From Gammaproteobacteria bacterium (GTDB lineage: Bacteria; Pseudomonadota; Gammaproteobacteria; Pseudomonadales; Cellvibrionaceae), in assembly GCA_021151835.1 (NCBI GenBank), contig JAGKWO010000018.1, forward strand, positions 1 through 64,000: 64,000 nt of DNA, in the 5' to 3' direction. Shown here one piece after another: positions 52,055-60,300 of the stretch (within the stretch, counting starts at the first letter, position 1; every line of letters begins with the position of its first letter). Below the pieces are notes generated by a model. That model did no database searches. It was given only the letters and a program-made list of their open reading frames with translations, and was not told the DNA's origin. The position numbers and the translations under genes were made by a program.

Positions 52055-52843
52055 TTATCGCTCATTACCTTTTTGCAAATATTGATTGGGCGCTACACCG
52101 AAGGTGCGTCTAAACATCGCCGAAAAAGCGCTCGGATTTGCATAGCCCAGCGCATCGGAAATACGCGCAATACTCTCACCGCGACCAAGCCGGCAAAGTG
52201 CATCGGCGAGTTGCACTTGCTGCACCCACTGGCGATATTTCATTCCGGTTTCTTTAGGAAATAACCGGATCAGCGTGCGCGCACTGGCACCGGCCAGTTC
52301 CGCCAATTCTTCAATCGTGCGCGCGACACCCGGGGTGTTCATGAGCAAATGGCAAACGGTTTGCAAACGCCGATCCTGCGGCCAGGGAATTTGCACCGCT
52401 TGCGTTGCGGCACGATCAATCTCACTCAGGATTAACGCGACCAGATGTTCGCCGCGCCCCGGGATCGAGTATTCCGCCGGCTCCTCCAACAGGCCTAAAA
52501 TCAATTCACGCAATAATCCCGACACCGAAATTGCGCGGCATTCCTTACCGGGCGACAAGGGAATGTCGGCACTCACAAACAAGGTGCGCATTTCCAGATC
52601 GCTCATCATGAACGAGTGATGCTCTACACCGGGCGGCACCCACAATGCACGATGGGACGGGATGGTCCAGACGCTATCCGGCGTAATTACGCGCATCACT
52701 CCTTCAACCGCATAGAGTAATTGCGCGCGCGGATGGGTATGCGACGGAATTTCGTCGCCATTGGCGTAATGCCCGCTCCAGGCCACAATCGGCCGCGGCA
52801 CGTCTTGTAATTCTTCGGGGCTGCGTTGATAGACAATACTCAT
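52055..52843 (-). CDS. AraC family transcriptional regulator
   Basis: 262 residues from the ATG at 52843. The N-terminal cupin (about 20-100) has IPSHTHPRAQLLYAVEGVM and a VPPGVEHHSF motif. The C-terminal double helix-turn-helix (about 160-260) has TIEELAELAGASARTLIRLFPKETGM and ARISDALGYANPSAFSAMFRRTFG. It is divergent from the Fsr-like exporter gene with 105 bp between them, so it most likely controls that gene. Directly repeated TGTCA sites in the gap could be its operator. Confidence 0.94.
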   Translation of the reverse strand: MSIVYQRSPEELQDVPRPIVAWSGHYANGDEIPSHTHPRAQLLYAVEGVMRVITPDSVWTIPSHRALWVPPGVEHHSFMMSDLEMRTLFVSADIPLSPGKECRAISVSGLLRELILGLLEEPAEYSIPGRGEHLVALILSEIDRAATQAVQIPWPQDRRLQTVCHLLMNTPGVARTIEELAELAGASARTLIRLFPKETGMKYRQWVQQVQLADALCRLGRGESIARISDALGYANPSAFSAMFRRTFGVAPNQYLQKGNER

Positions 52844-52860
52844 TCCAGGCTCTTTCAACT

Positions 52861-52890
52861 TGTCACTTATTCGACAGTTTATGTCATTTC
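52861..52890. promoter_or_regulatory. Putative AraC-type operator (direct repeat, 21-bp spacing)
   Basis: TGTCACTT at 52861 and TGTCATTT at 52882 are direct repeats exactly two helical turns apart, the spacing typical of AraC-family sites. The downstream half lies next to the likely -35 position of the exporter promoter, as expected for an activator. Confidence 0.45.
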
Positions 52891-52907
52891 TGTTTATTTT
52901 GGATCTT

Positions 52908-52913
52908 TATACT
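52908..52913 (+). promoter_or_regulatory. Likely -10 element of the exporter gene
   Basis: TATACT, a five-of-six match to the sigma-70 -10 consensus, 35 bp before the proposed ATG. The -35 region is poor, which fits activator dependence. Confidence 0.5.
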
Positions 52914-52948
52914 GCCATGGAACCCATTCCCCGGAGATACCTGCCACC

Positions 52949-54193
52949 ATGAGCAAAATGGAATCTATTCCAAACCAACCCCTTACGCCTGCTGAATTTG
53001 ACGCGACCAAACTGGTGTTGCCGGTCGTGGGTGCTGTTGCCTTTGTCCATCTCCTGAACGATTTGATCCAGGCGATATTGCCAGCCATCTATCCAATGCT
53101 GAAAACCAGCTATGACCTGAGTTTTACCCAGATAGGAATGATCACGCTGGTGTTCCAGTTGACTGCATCTATCCTCCAGCCGGCGATTGGCCTCTATACC
53201 GATAAACACCCCAAGCCCTATTTATTGCCTATCGGTATGGTGTTCACACTGATCGGGTTGATCATGCTCGCGGTAGTGAACAGTTACGCCGGTTTATTGA
53301 TTGCCTCCGCGTTTGTCGGCCTGGGTTCATCGACGTTTCACCCGGAAGCATCGCGTGTTGCGCGCATGGCATCGGGTGGTCGCTTCGGGTTTGCGCAGTC
53401 GTTTTTCCAGGTAGGAGGTAATAGCGGTTCTGCCCTCGGACCATTGCTGGCAGCGGCGATTATTATCCCACGCGGCCAAACCAGTGTGGGCTGGTTTACT
53501 GTGTTCGCGGTGCTGGGGATCATCGTATTGTTCAGCGTGAGCCGCTGGGTTGTGCGCACCCACGCGGCACTGGGGGCAAAACGCGTGGCAACGGTAAATC
53601 ACTTGCCGCGCAACAAAGTCATTACTGCACTGGCCATTTTAGGTTTGCTGATATTTTCCAAGTTCGTGTACATGACATGCCTCAGCAACTATTACACCTT
53701 TTATCTGATCGAGCGCTTCCACCAGCCAGTAGAATCCGCGCAATTATTCCTGTTCATATTTTTGGCGGCGGTAGCGATAGGGACATTTGCCGGCGGCCCG
53801 TTAGGCGACAAGATTGGCCGCAAACTGGTGATTTGGGTATCGATCCTCGGCGCCGCGCCCTTCACGCTGTTACTGCCCTACTGCAATTTGTTCTGGACAG
53901 GAGTATTCAGCGTAGTAATCGGCCTGATTTTGTCATCCGCGTTCTCGGCAATTGTTGTGTTTGCGCAAGAATTGGTGCCGGGAAAAGTCGGCTTGATCGC
54001 CGGATTGTTTTTTGGCTTGAGCTTTGGTTTGAGTGGTATATCCGCTGCGGCATTGGGCGGATTGGCAGATGCTACGGATATTATTTTCGTCTTCCACTGC
54101 TGCGCTTATTTACCGCTGCTAGGGATTTTTACCGCCCTGCTTCCCGATCTCAATCCACAACATACACCCGATCACAATCCACAACATAAATAA
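52949..54193 (+). CDS. MFS exporter, fosmidomycin-resistance (Fsr) type
   Basis: 414 residues from the ATG at 52949, with GGAG 12 bases upstream. About twelve membrane segments are visible. The Fsr-type signature is at the N-terminus: FVHLLNDLIQAILPAIYPML, then LTASILQPAIGLYTDKHP. GGPLGDKIGRKLVIW is the conserved MFS loop between helices. Fsr expels fosmidomycin in E. coli; the real substrate here is unknown. Divergent from an AraC regulator. Confidence 0.93.
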   Translation: MSKMESIPNQPLTPAEFDATKLVLPVVGAVAFVHLLNDLIQAILPAIYPMLKTSYDLSFTQIGMITLVFQLTASILQPAIGLYTDKHPKPYLLPIGMVFTLIGLIMLAVVNSYAGLLIASAFVGLGSSTFHPEASRVARMASGGRFGFAQSFFQVGGNSGSALGPLLAAAIIIPRGQTSVGWFTVFAVLGIIVLFSVSRWVVRTHAALGAKRVATVNHLPRNKVITALAILGLLIFSKFVYMTCLSNYYTFYLIERFHQPVESAQLFLFIFLAAVAIGTFAGGPLGDKIGRKLVIWVSILGAAPFTLLLPYCNLFWTGVFSVVIGLILSSAFSAIVVFAQELVPGKVGLIAGLFFGLSFGLSGISAAALGGLADATDIIFVFHCCAYLPLLGIFTALLPDLNPQHTPDHNPQHK

Positions 54194-54306
54194 GTCACAC
54201 CACGATAACTGGAGCCACATTATTGACGTGTGGCTCTGGCCTGGATTTTGCTCATACCCCTCTATCAATAGAGAACCGTCGTTTTTCTGACAGAGGGGCA
54301 ATGCAT

Positions 54307-54849
54307 ATGGATAACGAACTGTTTTTACAAATCACTGACACATCATTAAAAATCGGCCTGGGTGCGTTGATCGCCGCCGTTACCGCCTGGGTTGTACTGC
54401 GCCGCAGCGGCGGCTCCCAACAATCCGCCAATACCGCGGGCGATAATCGCCGCATCCAGATCCTGGAAGATGTCTCCAGCCAGGTGGGCACGGTCTCCCA
54501 CATATTCGCCAAATATTCGTCACTGGTGGTGGAATCCATTCAATTCGGCGAACGCTGGCCGCAAGCGCGCCGCATCGAACTGGAAAGCGTTAATACCGAA
54601 CTGGTCGCCGAATTCAAAAAAATGGCGGAAGCCGAAGCAAAATTATTAATGCTGGGTGAAAAAAACCTGGAGCGCAGCCTGCGTTTGTACGGTGCCAAAA
54701 TTGCCGTGTACCGCAAGCAGGTGTATGTGGGCCGTAAAGATATTTCCCTTGAACAAATTACCGCACTCAAGAATGCCATCGTGCAAGTGCGTGAGCAGTT
54801 TTACGATATGTTGAGCCGTAAATATGATCGTTTGCTTGCCAGTGTGTAG
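54307..54849 (+). CDS. Single-pass membrane protein of unknown function
   Basis: About 180 residues from the ATG at 54307; GAGGGG lies eight bases upstream. An ATG two codons earlier (54301) is too close to it. One transmembrane helix near the N-terminus (IGLGALIAAVTAWVVLR, about 15-31) is followed by a cytoplasmic, charged, mainly helical region (about 45-175). I recognise no family. It ends before a good terminator, and stands alone between the exporter gene and an AT-rich region. Confidence 0.78.
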   Translation: MDNELFLQITDTSLKIGLGALIAAVTAWVVLRRSGGSQQSANTAGDNRRIQILEDVSSQVGTVSHIFAKYSSLVVESIQFGERWPQARRIELESVNTELVAEFKKMAEAEAKLLMLGEKNLERSLRLYGAKIAVYRKQVYVGRKDISLEQITALKNAIVQVREQFYDMLSRKYDRLLASV

Positions 54850-54868
54850 CGTTACGCATAAATTACCA

Positions 54869-54893
54869 AAAAGCCTGCATCCGGCAGGCTTTT
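54869..54893 (+). terminator. Rho-independent terminator
   Basis: A 10-bp stem AAAAGCCTGC/GCAGGCTTTT with a 5-nt loop, 20 nt after the preceding stop codon. Confidence 0.9.
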
Positions 54894-55302
54894 GACTTTT
54901 CTATAAAATCCAAGTTATAAAGTACACCAAACAGAAAAACTGTCGCCAAATACCGCTTCGAAAAAGAAATTTCATAAAAATGCTATTTTGCAAAGATATA
55001 AAAACTATTAGAGTGATACCTTATAATTTCAGCCCATCCAGGGGCATGAATAATTAAAAAAAGCCACATACACCAAACTACACATCTACAAAACTCCCGC
55101 TGATCCAGATAAATACTTTGGGCTTCCTGCTTTTTAAGCGAGCCTAGAAAATTTATTTTCATTATTTTTACCAAACAATAGCCATTGACGAAAATTAATC
55201 ATCGGCAGGAGGTGATGCCTATAAAAAAAACAGGTAAATAATTAAAGATTTAGTAGTTAATTCCATCAGGAACATTAAAATTTATTGAAAGGAAATTATT
55301 GT
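54894..55302. other. AT-rich intergenic region
   Basis: About 410 bp, visibly richer in A and T than its surroundings. A 63-codon minus-strand frame (54983-55174) has no ribosome binding site or family features, so I do not call it. It probably holds the promoter of the secreted CxxCH protein. Confidence 0.6.
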
Positions 55303-56964
55303 ATGTCTATTAGAAATTTACTCATTGCGACCCAATCGTTACTCGCCATCTTATTTACCCTCTGTTCTACTTCAACAGCTTTTGCAATTACCATCACAGT
55401 CAACCCCAAACCCAGCACGACTGGAAATTATGAAATCCAATGGACTAACGCATTTGGAATTGTGGACCTTTCAGAAATAGTAAATGGTCAGGAAGTAAAA
55501 CTTTTTGTGGGCTCCAATGCAAATTCCAAAGTTACTGTCACTGGAAAAGCAACTGGCACTTATCAGTACGTATTAAAAGAAGTAACACCGGGAATAGGAA
55601 ATGGCCCGGTAGTACACAACTTCACTGCAATCGTTAATCGCAATGGCCCGCAATTGGTATCGGTAAATGTTGATCGATCCCTCTTCGTGCACGACGAAGC
55701 AACACTTAATGCTGCTGATTTCAGCTTGTTAAGCGTGATGAACGCACTGGCTGCGCAAATGTCGACGAGCAACCCGGCAGATCCCATCAACGGTACCCAA
55801 CTTTTTGCCCGGATGTGGGATGCCCAAAATCCGGCAAATACGCAAGTGCTGACCGGCGTTACCAGATGTACCGGTACCCTGAATGGATTTCCTGTTGAGT
55901 GCCGCCCTGAAGAAGGAATACAAGCCTCTCAAGCTGCGCAATTTATCTCCAGCTACCGCCCAATTGCGTTGGTAAACCGCTTCGATTTGCGAAATAAAAC
56001 CACACTTCAGGATTGCGGAGAATACCGCATGATTTTTGGTCGTCCGTCAGGTGGAAGAAATTTCATTATATTTGAAGCCTTAGTGCCCAATCCCACACCC
56101 GGGGTAGCCAGTGGATGTTTGCCTATTCAGAATTTATGGAAAAATTTAACGAATGAAAATAATGCAACAACGCGCGCAAACACATTGCGTAGTTTCTATT
56201 TTAGTGGCATACCTGCATCAAATGTGCTTGCTCCAATTAGTCCTCAACACTTTGCTGCAAACACCGGGCAAATCAGAACCAATCAATTCTTAAGTGGCAG
56301 TTCCTGGAACCTCAAGGAATATAAAGCGGTTATTGAAAATGGTAAAAACACATTGCAAGTTGCTACGGTGAAAAGCAATCCGGTAAGCAGTTTATTTACT
56401 GATACCAATACCGACAGCCGATCCGTTGCATTCAGAAGTGATTTTATTAATAACATCGGAAGCTTGCTTGGAAATCCGGCAACCTTCACGCTGACAGTTG
56501 CCAACAATGCGCACAACAATGTGCAAAGCCATGCATCCGGGCCAATCAATGAAAATAATTTTGGAGCGCCGGCAAACTTTATTCCCGGCGGCGTATTCTC
56601 TAACCAAATTAGCTCAAGGCTATCGCAATTGGGTAGTGCTTTAACCCCTCAACAAGTGGTTAACCGCGCAACAGCAATGACTTGTGGTGGCTGTCATCAA
56701 CCGAGTTTCTTTGGCCTCACTGCCAGCAATAACCCTAACTCTATTGGTAATGGTATAGCTTGGCCAGATACTTTGGGCTTTGTCCATGTTAGCGAGTTTG
56801 CCTCTGGCGGCGTGTTCCCGCTATCTCCCGCATTGAACAATGTATTCCTGCCTGCGCGTAAACAGGATATGGAAAACTATCTCAATAACAATGGCGTCAC
56901 ATTCCAGGCAGCGCCTGCACAAACTGCACCGGCAACTGCAGTAACATCAAAACGTTCAGGCTAA
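55303..56964 (+). CDS. Secreted protein with one CxxCH heme motif, function unknown
   Basis: 553 residues from the ATG at 55303, preceded by AAAGGAAA. Signal peptide to about residue 26 (LLAILFTLCSTSTAFA). The mature N-terminus (about 27-115) looks like a small beta-sandwich: threonine-rich, ending in VVHNFTAIV. The central part (about 120-430) has VNRFDLRNKTTLQDCGEYRMIFGRP divided by no known motif. MTCGGCHQPSFFG (Cys461) is a single c-type heme motif. I do not recognise a named family. The gene is more AT-rich than its neighbours, which may reflect transfer. A weak link to the 21-27 kb redox operon is the shared secretion and heme motif. Confidence 0.85.
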   Translation: MSIRNLLIATQSLLAILFTLCSTSTAFAITITVNPKPSTTGNYEIQWTNAFGIVDLSEIVNGQEVKLFVGSNANSKVTVTGKATGTYQYVLKEVTPGIGNGPVVHNFTAIVNRNGPQLVSVNVDRSLFVHDEATLNAADFSLLSVMNALAAQMSTSNPADPINGTQLFARMWDAQNPANTQVLTGVTRCTGTLNGFPVECRPEEGIQASQAAQFISSYRPIALVNRFDLRNKTTLQDCGEYRMIFGRPSGGRNFIIFEALVPNPTPGVASGCLPIQNLWKNLTNENNATTRANTLRSFYFSGIPASNVLAPISPQHFAANTGQIRTNQFLSGSSWNLKEYKAVIENGKNTLQVATVKSNPVSSLFTDTNTDSRSVAFRSDFINNIGSLLGNPATFTLTVANNAHNNVQSHASGPINENNFGAPANFIPGGVFSNQISSRLSQLGSALTPQQVVNRATAMTCGGCHQPSFFGLTASNNPNSIGNGIAWPDTLGFVHVSEFASGGVFPLSPALNNVFLPARKQDMENYLNNNGVTFQAAPAQTAPATAVTSKRSG

Positions 56965-56973
56965 GTCCTGTCT

Positions 56974-57003
56974 CCCCGGAGGAGCTTTGTAACTCTTCCG
57001 GGG
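56974..57003 (+). terminator. Hairpin after the CxxCH protein gene
   Basis: CCCCGGAGGAG (56974-56984) and CTCTTCCGGGG (56993-57003) form an 11-bp stem with one G-T pair, 10 nt after the stop codon. No strong T-run follows. Confidence 0.6.
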
Positions 57004-57112
57004 CTTCACATTCACTGCCTGATTCGTAACAATACCCCCACCCCCGTTAAACCAAGCCATACGCTTGTAGAATCGGAGTATTAATAACTTACCTGCAGGT
57101 TTTCCCTTGATT

Positions 57113-57385
57113 ATGTCTACTACTACCAATAGCTTTTGGATCGATGTACGCACTGCCGACGAATTTAACGCAGGTCACCTTGAGGGCGCCGCCCATATCC
57201 CTTATGAAGAAATCGCCCCGCGCATCAGCGAAATTACCACCGACAAAAACGCGACCATTCACCTTTATTGCCGTTCCGGCAATCGCTCCGGCATCGCCCA
57301 ACAAATTTTGCAATCGATTGGTTTTACCAATGCGATAAACGAAGGTGGTTATGAGGATATTCTGCGCAGAGCAACTCACAATTAA
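57113..57385 (+). CDS. Rhodanese-like domain protein
   Basis: 90 residues from the ATG at 57113 (a TTG two codons earlier is possible). A single rhodanese domain: WIDVRTADEFNAGHLEGAAHIPYEE, and the active-site loop YCRSGNRSG with the catalytic Cys and the Arg-rich anion pocket. There is no signal peptide, unlike the periplasmic E. coli PspE, so it is cytoplasmic. It probably moves sulfane sulfur; the partner is unknown. Confidence 0.93.
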   Translation: MSTTTNSFWIDVRTADEFNAGHLEGAAHIPYEEIAPRISEITTDKNATIHLYCRSGNRSGIAQQILQSIGFTNAINEGGYEDILRRATHN

Positions 57386-57524
57386 GGAAATATTTATCCT
57401 GCGATCCAATGCGCCGGGAAGAATCAGCAATAAAAAACTGTCATCGGCTGGGGAACATATTCGCTAACCATGTCTTTACGATGGAATAGTCCACTTGCCA
57501 TTCAGGCGGGCCCGCTAAAAAAAT

Positions 57525-57556
57525 CTATTGCCCACGCCCTATTTCTGGGACAATAG
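57525..57556. promoter_or_regulatory. Inverted repeat upstream of ygiQ
   Basis: CTATTGCCC (57525-57533) and GGGACAATAG (57547-57556) pair with one bulged base. It lies 20-50 bp before the ygiQ start, so it may be an operator or leader hairpin. Confidence 0.35.
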
Positions 57557-57574
57557 CCGCCTGATTCCTACCCA

Positions 57575-60091
57575 ATGCCGTACCTGATCATGAGCAACAC
57601 CGCCAAACACCTGTTTTCCTACGCCAAACCCAACATCCACGCCCAGGCCAAAACCTATAAGCCTGCGCCGTTCCTGCCGATGAGCCGGCAGGAAATGGAT
57701 AAATTAGGCTGGGATAGCTGCGACGTTATCATTGTGTGTGGTGATGCTTATGTGGACCATCCCAGTTTTGGAATGGCCGTGATTGGCCGGTTTTTGGAAT
57801 CATTGGGTTTCCGCGTCGGCATCATCGCCCAGCCGGATTGGAAAAGTGCCGAACCCTTTAAAGCATTAGGCAAACCCAACCTGTTCTTTGGCGTTAGCGC
57901 GGGCAACATGGACTCCATGATCAACCGCTACACTGCCGACCTGCGCCTGCGTTCCGATGATGCTTACACACCCGGTGGCCAGGGGGGAAAACGCCCCGAC
58001 CGTGCGGTGACGGTTTACAGCCAGCGCTGCAAGGAAGCTTACAAAGATGTACCGATTGTGCTCGGCGGAATTGAGGCCAGCTTGCGTCGTATTGCCCAAT
58101 ACGATTACTGGAGCAACGAAGTCCGCCGTTCAGTATTGATCGATGCCACTGCCGATATTTTGTTATACGGCAATGCTGAGCGCGCGATTGCGGAAGTTGC
58201 ACACTCACTCGCCGCTGGAAAAAATATTAAAGAGCTGGATAACATTCGCGGCACAGTGGTTATCAAAAAGGAACCGCCCGCGGGCTGGACCGAAATTGAT
58301 TCGACACGCATCGATTGGCCAGGTAATATTGATAAATTGCCTAATCCTTATGAATACCAACACAACAGCAAATCAGTTGTCGATGCGGCACAAGCTGATA
58401 TCAATAATTCCCAAGTCGGTTTGCGCCAACTTGATCCGGAAAAAATGGCGGAGCAAATTGCCGTATTGAATCCGCTGGCAGTAAATGAAGAAAAGCTCCA
58501 GACACAAGGCTGCCCCGCCCAAGGACTTGAAAGCGAAAAAGCACTTGATCCCAATGAACCACAGCCCATTCGCATCATTCCCATGCCGTTGCAAAATCGC
58601 AGCGATCTGGTGGATAACGAAAAAGTCTACGTGCGTTTACCATCGTTCGATAAAGTGCGCAAAGATCCAATACTTTACGCCCATGCATCGCGTGTATTGC
58701 ATCAGGAGGCAAATCCGTTTAACGCACGCCCGATGATTCAAAAACACGAAAACCGCGAAGTCTGGATTAATCCACCGCCGATTCCATTGGAAACCGACGA
58801 GCTCGATGGTGTATTTGATTTGCCTTATGCGCGCATACCGCACCCTGTTTACGGCAAACAAAAAATCCCTGCATACGACATGATTAAAACTTCCGTAAAT
58901 ATTATGCGCGGATGTTTTGGCGGCTGTACTTTCTGTTCGATCACTGAGCACGAAGGGCGAATTATCCAGAGCCGTTCACAGGAATCGATCCTGAAAGAAA
59001 TTGAAGATATCCGCGATAAAGTCCCGGGGTTTACCGGCCATATTTCCGATCTGGGTGGCCCCACGGCAAATATGTATCGCCTCACGTGCAAAGATATGCC
59101 GACGCTGAGCAAATGCCGCCGATTGTCATGTGTGCATCCCACAATTTGTAAAAATTTAACCACCAGCCATAAACACACCACCAATTTGTATCGCGAAGCA
59201 CGCAAAATTCGCGGTGTGCATACGATCTCCATCGCATCCGGTTTGCGTTACGACCTGGCGGTACAAGATCCTGAGTATGTAAAAGAATTGGTAACCCATC
59301 ACGTGGGCGGCTATTTAAAAATCGCGCCGGAGCACACCGAAGACAATGTGCTCGCACAAATGATGAAACCGAAAATGACCAGCTACTACGAGTTCAAACG
59401 TATGTTTGATAAATTCTCGAAAGAAGCGGGCAAGGAACAATTTTTAATTCCCTATTTTATTGCCGCCCATCCGGGCACTCGCGATGAAGATATGCTTAAC
59501 CTTGCACTCTGGTTGAAGAAAAACAACTTTGAAGTAGATCAGGTACAAACTTTTTATCCGTCACCGATGTCGCTGGCCACAGCAATGTACGTAAGCGAGC
59601 GCAATCCGCTGAAAAAATTGACTTACAAGAGCAGCAAAATCGCAATACCGCGCGGTATAGAGCAGCGTCGCTTGCAGAAAGCATTATTGCGCTACCACGA
59701 CCCCGCTAACTGGCCAATTATTCGCGAAGCGTTGCGCAAAATGCGTAAACCGCATTTGATCGGTGCCAGTATTTCTGCGCTGGTACCGGATGAAGCCACA
59801 GAAAAAAGTCGCAGTAACCAACGCGGCCATAATCCCAATGCGCGCGGCGCGGGAAAATCATTTGCAGGTAAACCTTCCACAAACGGAAAACCTGCGGGGA
59901 AATCATCAAGCGCAGGAAAGCCAGCTGCCCACGCGCAAAAACCGGCTGCAAAAGCGTTTGGCGATAAATTCGAGAGCGCTAAAAAGTTCAATGCGCAACA
60001 AACCGCAAAACCGGCACACACCAACCGCCCGGCAGGAAAACCATCGTCTGGCACCAAACCAGCAGGTAAACGGCCTTCCCCAAAAAAATAA
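57575..60091 (+). CDS. ygiQ: YgiQ family radical SAM protein
   Basis: 838 residues from the ATG at 57575; the ATG at 57590 is an equally good start. The N-terminal YgiQ domain has PAPFLPMSRQEMDKLGWDSCD and DAYVDHPSFGMAVIGR divided by a short gap. The radical SAM cluster is in MRGCFGGCTFCSITEHEGR (first Cys about residue 447), binding a 4Fe-4S cluster. The C-terminus (about 745-838) is a low-complexity tail rich in Lys, Pro, Ala, Gly and Ser. Bacterial YgiQ proteins are widespread, with no firmly established reaction. Compared from memory with the E. coli protein, the stretch around residues 280-335 is extended. Confidence 0.95.
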   Translation: MPYLIMSNTAKHLFSYAKPNIHAQAKTYKPAPFLPMSRQEMDKLGWDSCDVIIVCGDAYVDHPSFGMAVIGRFLESLGFRVGIIAQPDWKSAEPFKALGKPNLFFGVSAGNMDSMINRYTADLRLRSDDAYTPGGQGGKRPDRAVTVYSQRCKEAYKDVPIVLGGIEASLRRIAQYDYWSNEVRRSVLIDATADILLYGNAERAIAEVAHSLAAGKNIKELDNIRGTVVIKKEPPAGWTEIDSTRIDWPGNIDKLPNPYEYQHNSKSVVDAAQADINNSQVGLRQLDPEKMAEQIAVLNPLAVNEEKLQTQGCPAQGLESEKALDPNEPQPIRIIPMPLQNRSDLVDNEKVYVRLPSFDKVRKDPILYAHASRVLHQEANPFNARPMIQKHENREVWINPPPIPLETDELDGVFDLPYARIPHPVYGKQKIPAYDMIKTSVNIMRGCFGGCTFCSITEHEGRIIQSRSQESILKEIEDIRDKVPGFTGHISDLGGPTANMYRLTCKDMPTLSKCRRLSCVHPTICKNLTTSHKHTTNLYREARKIRGVHTISIASGLRYDLAVQDPEYVKELVTHHVGGYLKIAPEHTEDNVLAQMMKPKMTSYYEFKRMFDKFSKEAGKEQFLIPYFIAAHPGTRDEDMLNLALWLKKNNFEVDQVQTFYPSPMSLATAMYVSERNPLKKLTYKSSKIAIPRGIEQRRLQKALLRYHDPANWPIIREALRKMRKPHLIGASISALVPDEATEKSRSNQRGHNPNARGAGKSFAGKPSTNGKPAGKSSSAGKPAAHAQKPAAKAFGDKFESAKKFNAQQTAKPAHTNRPAGKPSSGTKPAGKRPSPKK

Positions 60092-60300
60092 TCGGTTACA
60101 TTGGCGCAAAAGGATTTGCGCCCGCGAGTTGCTTTTCGCCCCCTGAAAATTTTGGAAACCGGACAATTTGAAAAACCAGGTGGTTTTTGGAAGCCATATA
60201 TTTTTTGAAAGCTAGCCAGTTTTTATTCAGTTATCTCCGCTAAAATAGCGCGACCTGATTCTCATTCATTTGTTGATGCACATTCGCTTGATTTATAAAA

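Noticed and set aside
54983..55174. 63-codon minus-strand frame in the AT-rich spacer
   Set aside because: No ribosome binding site, no family feature, and AT-rich sequence readily gives open frames with hydrophobic residues.
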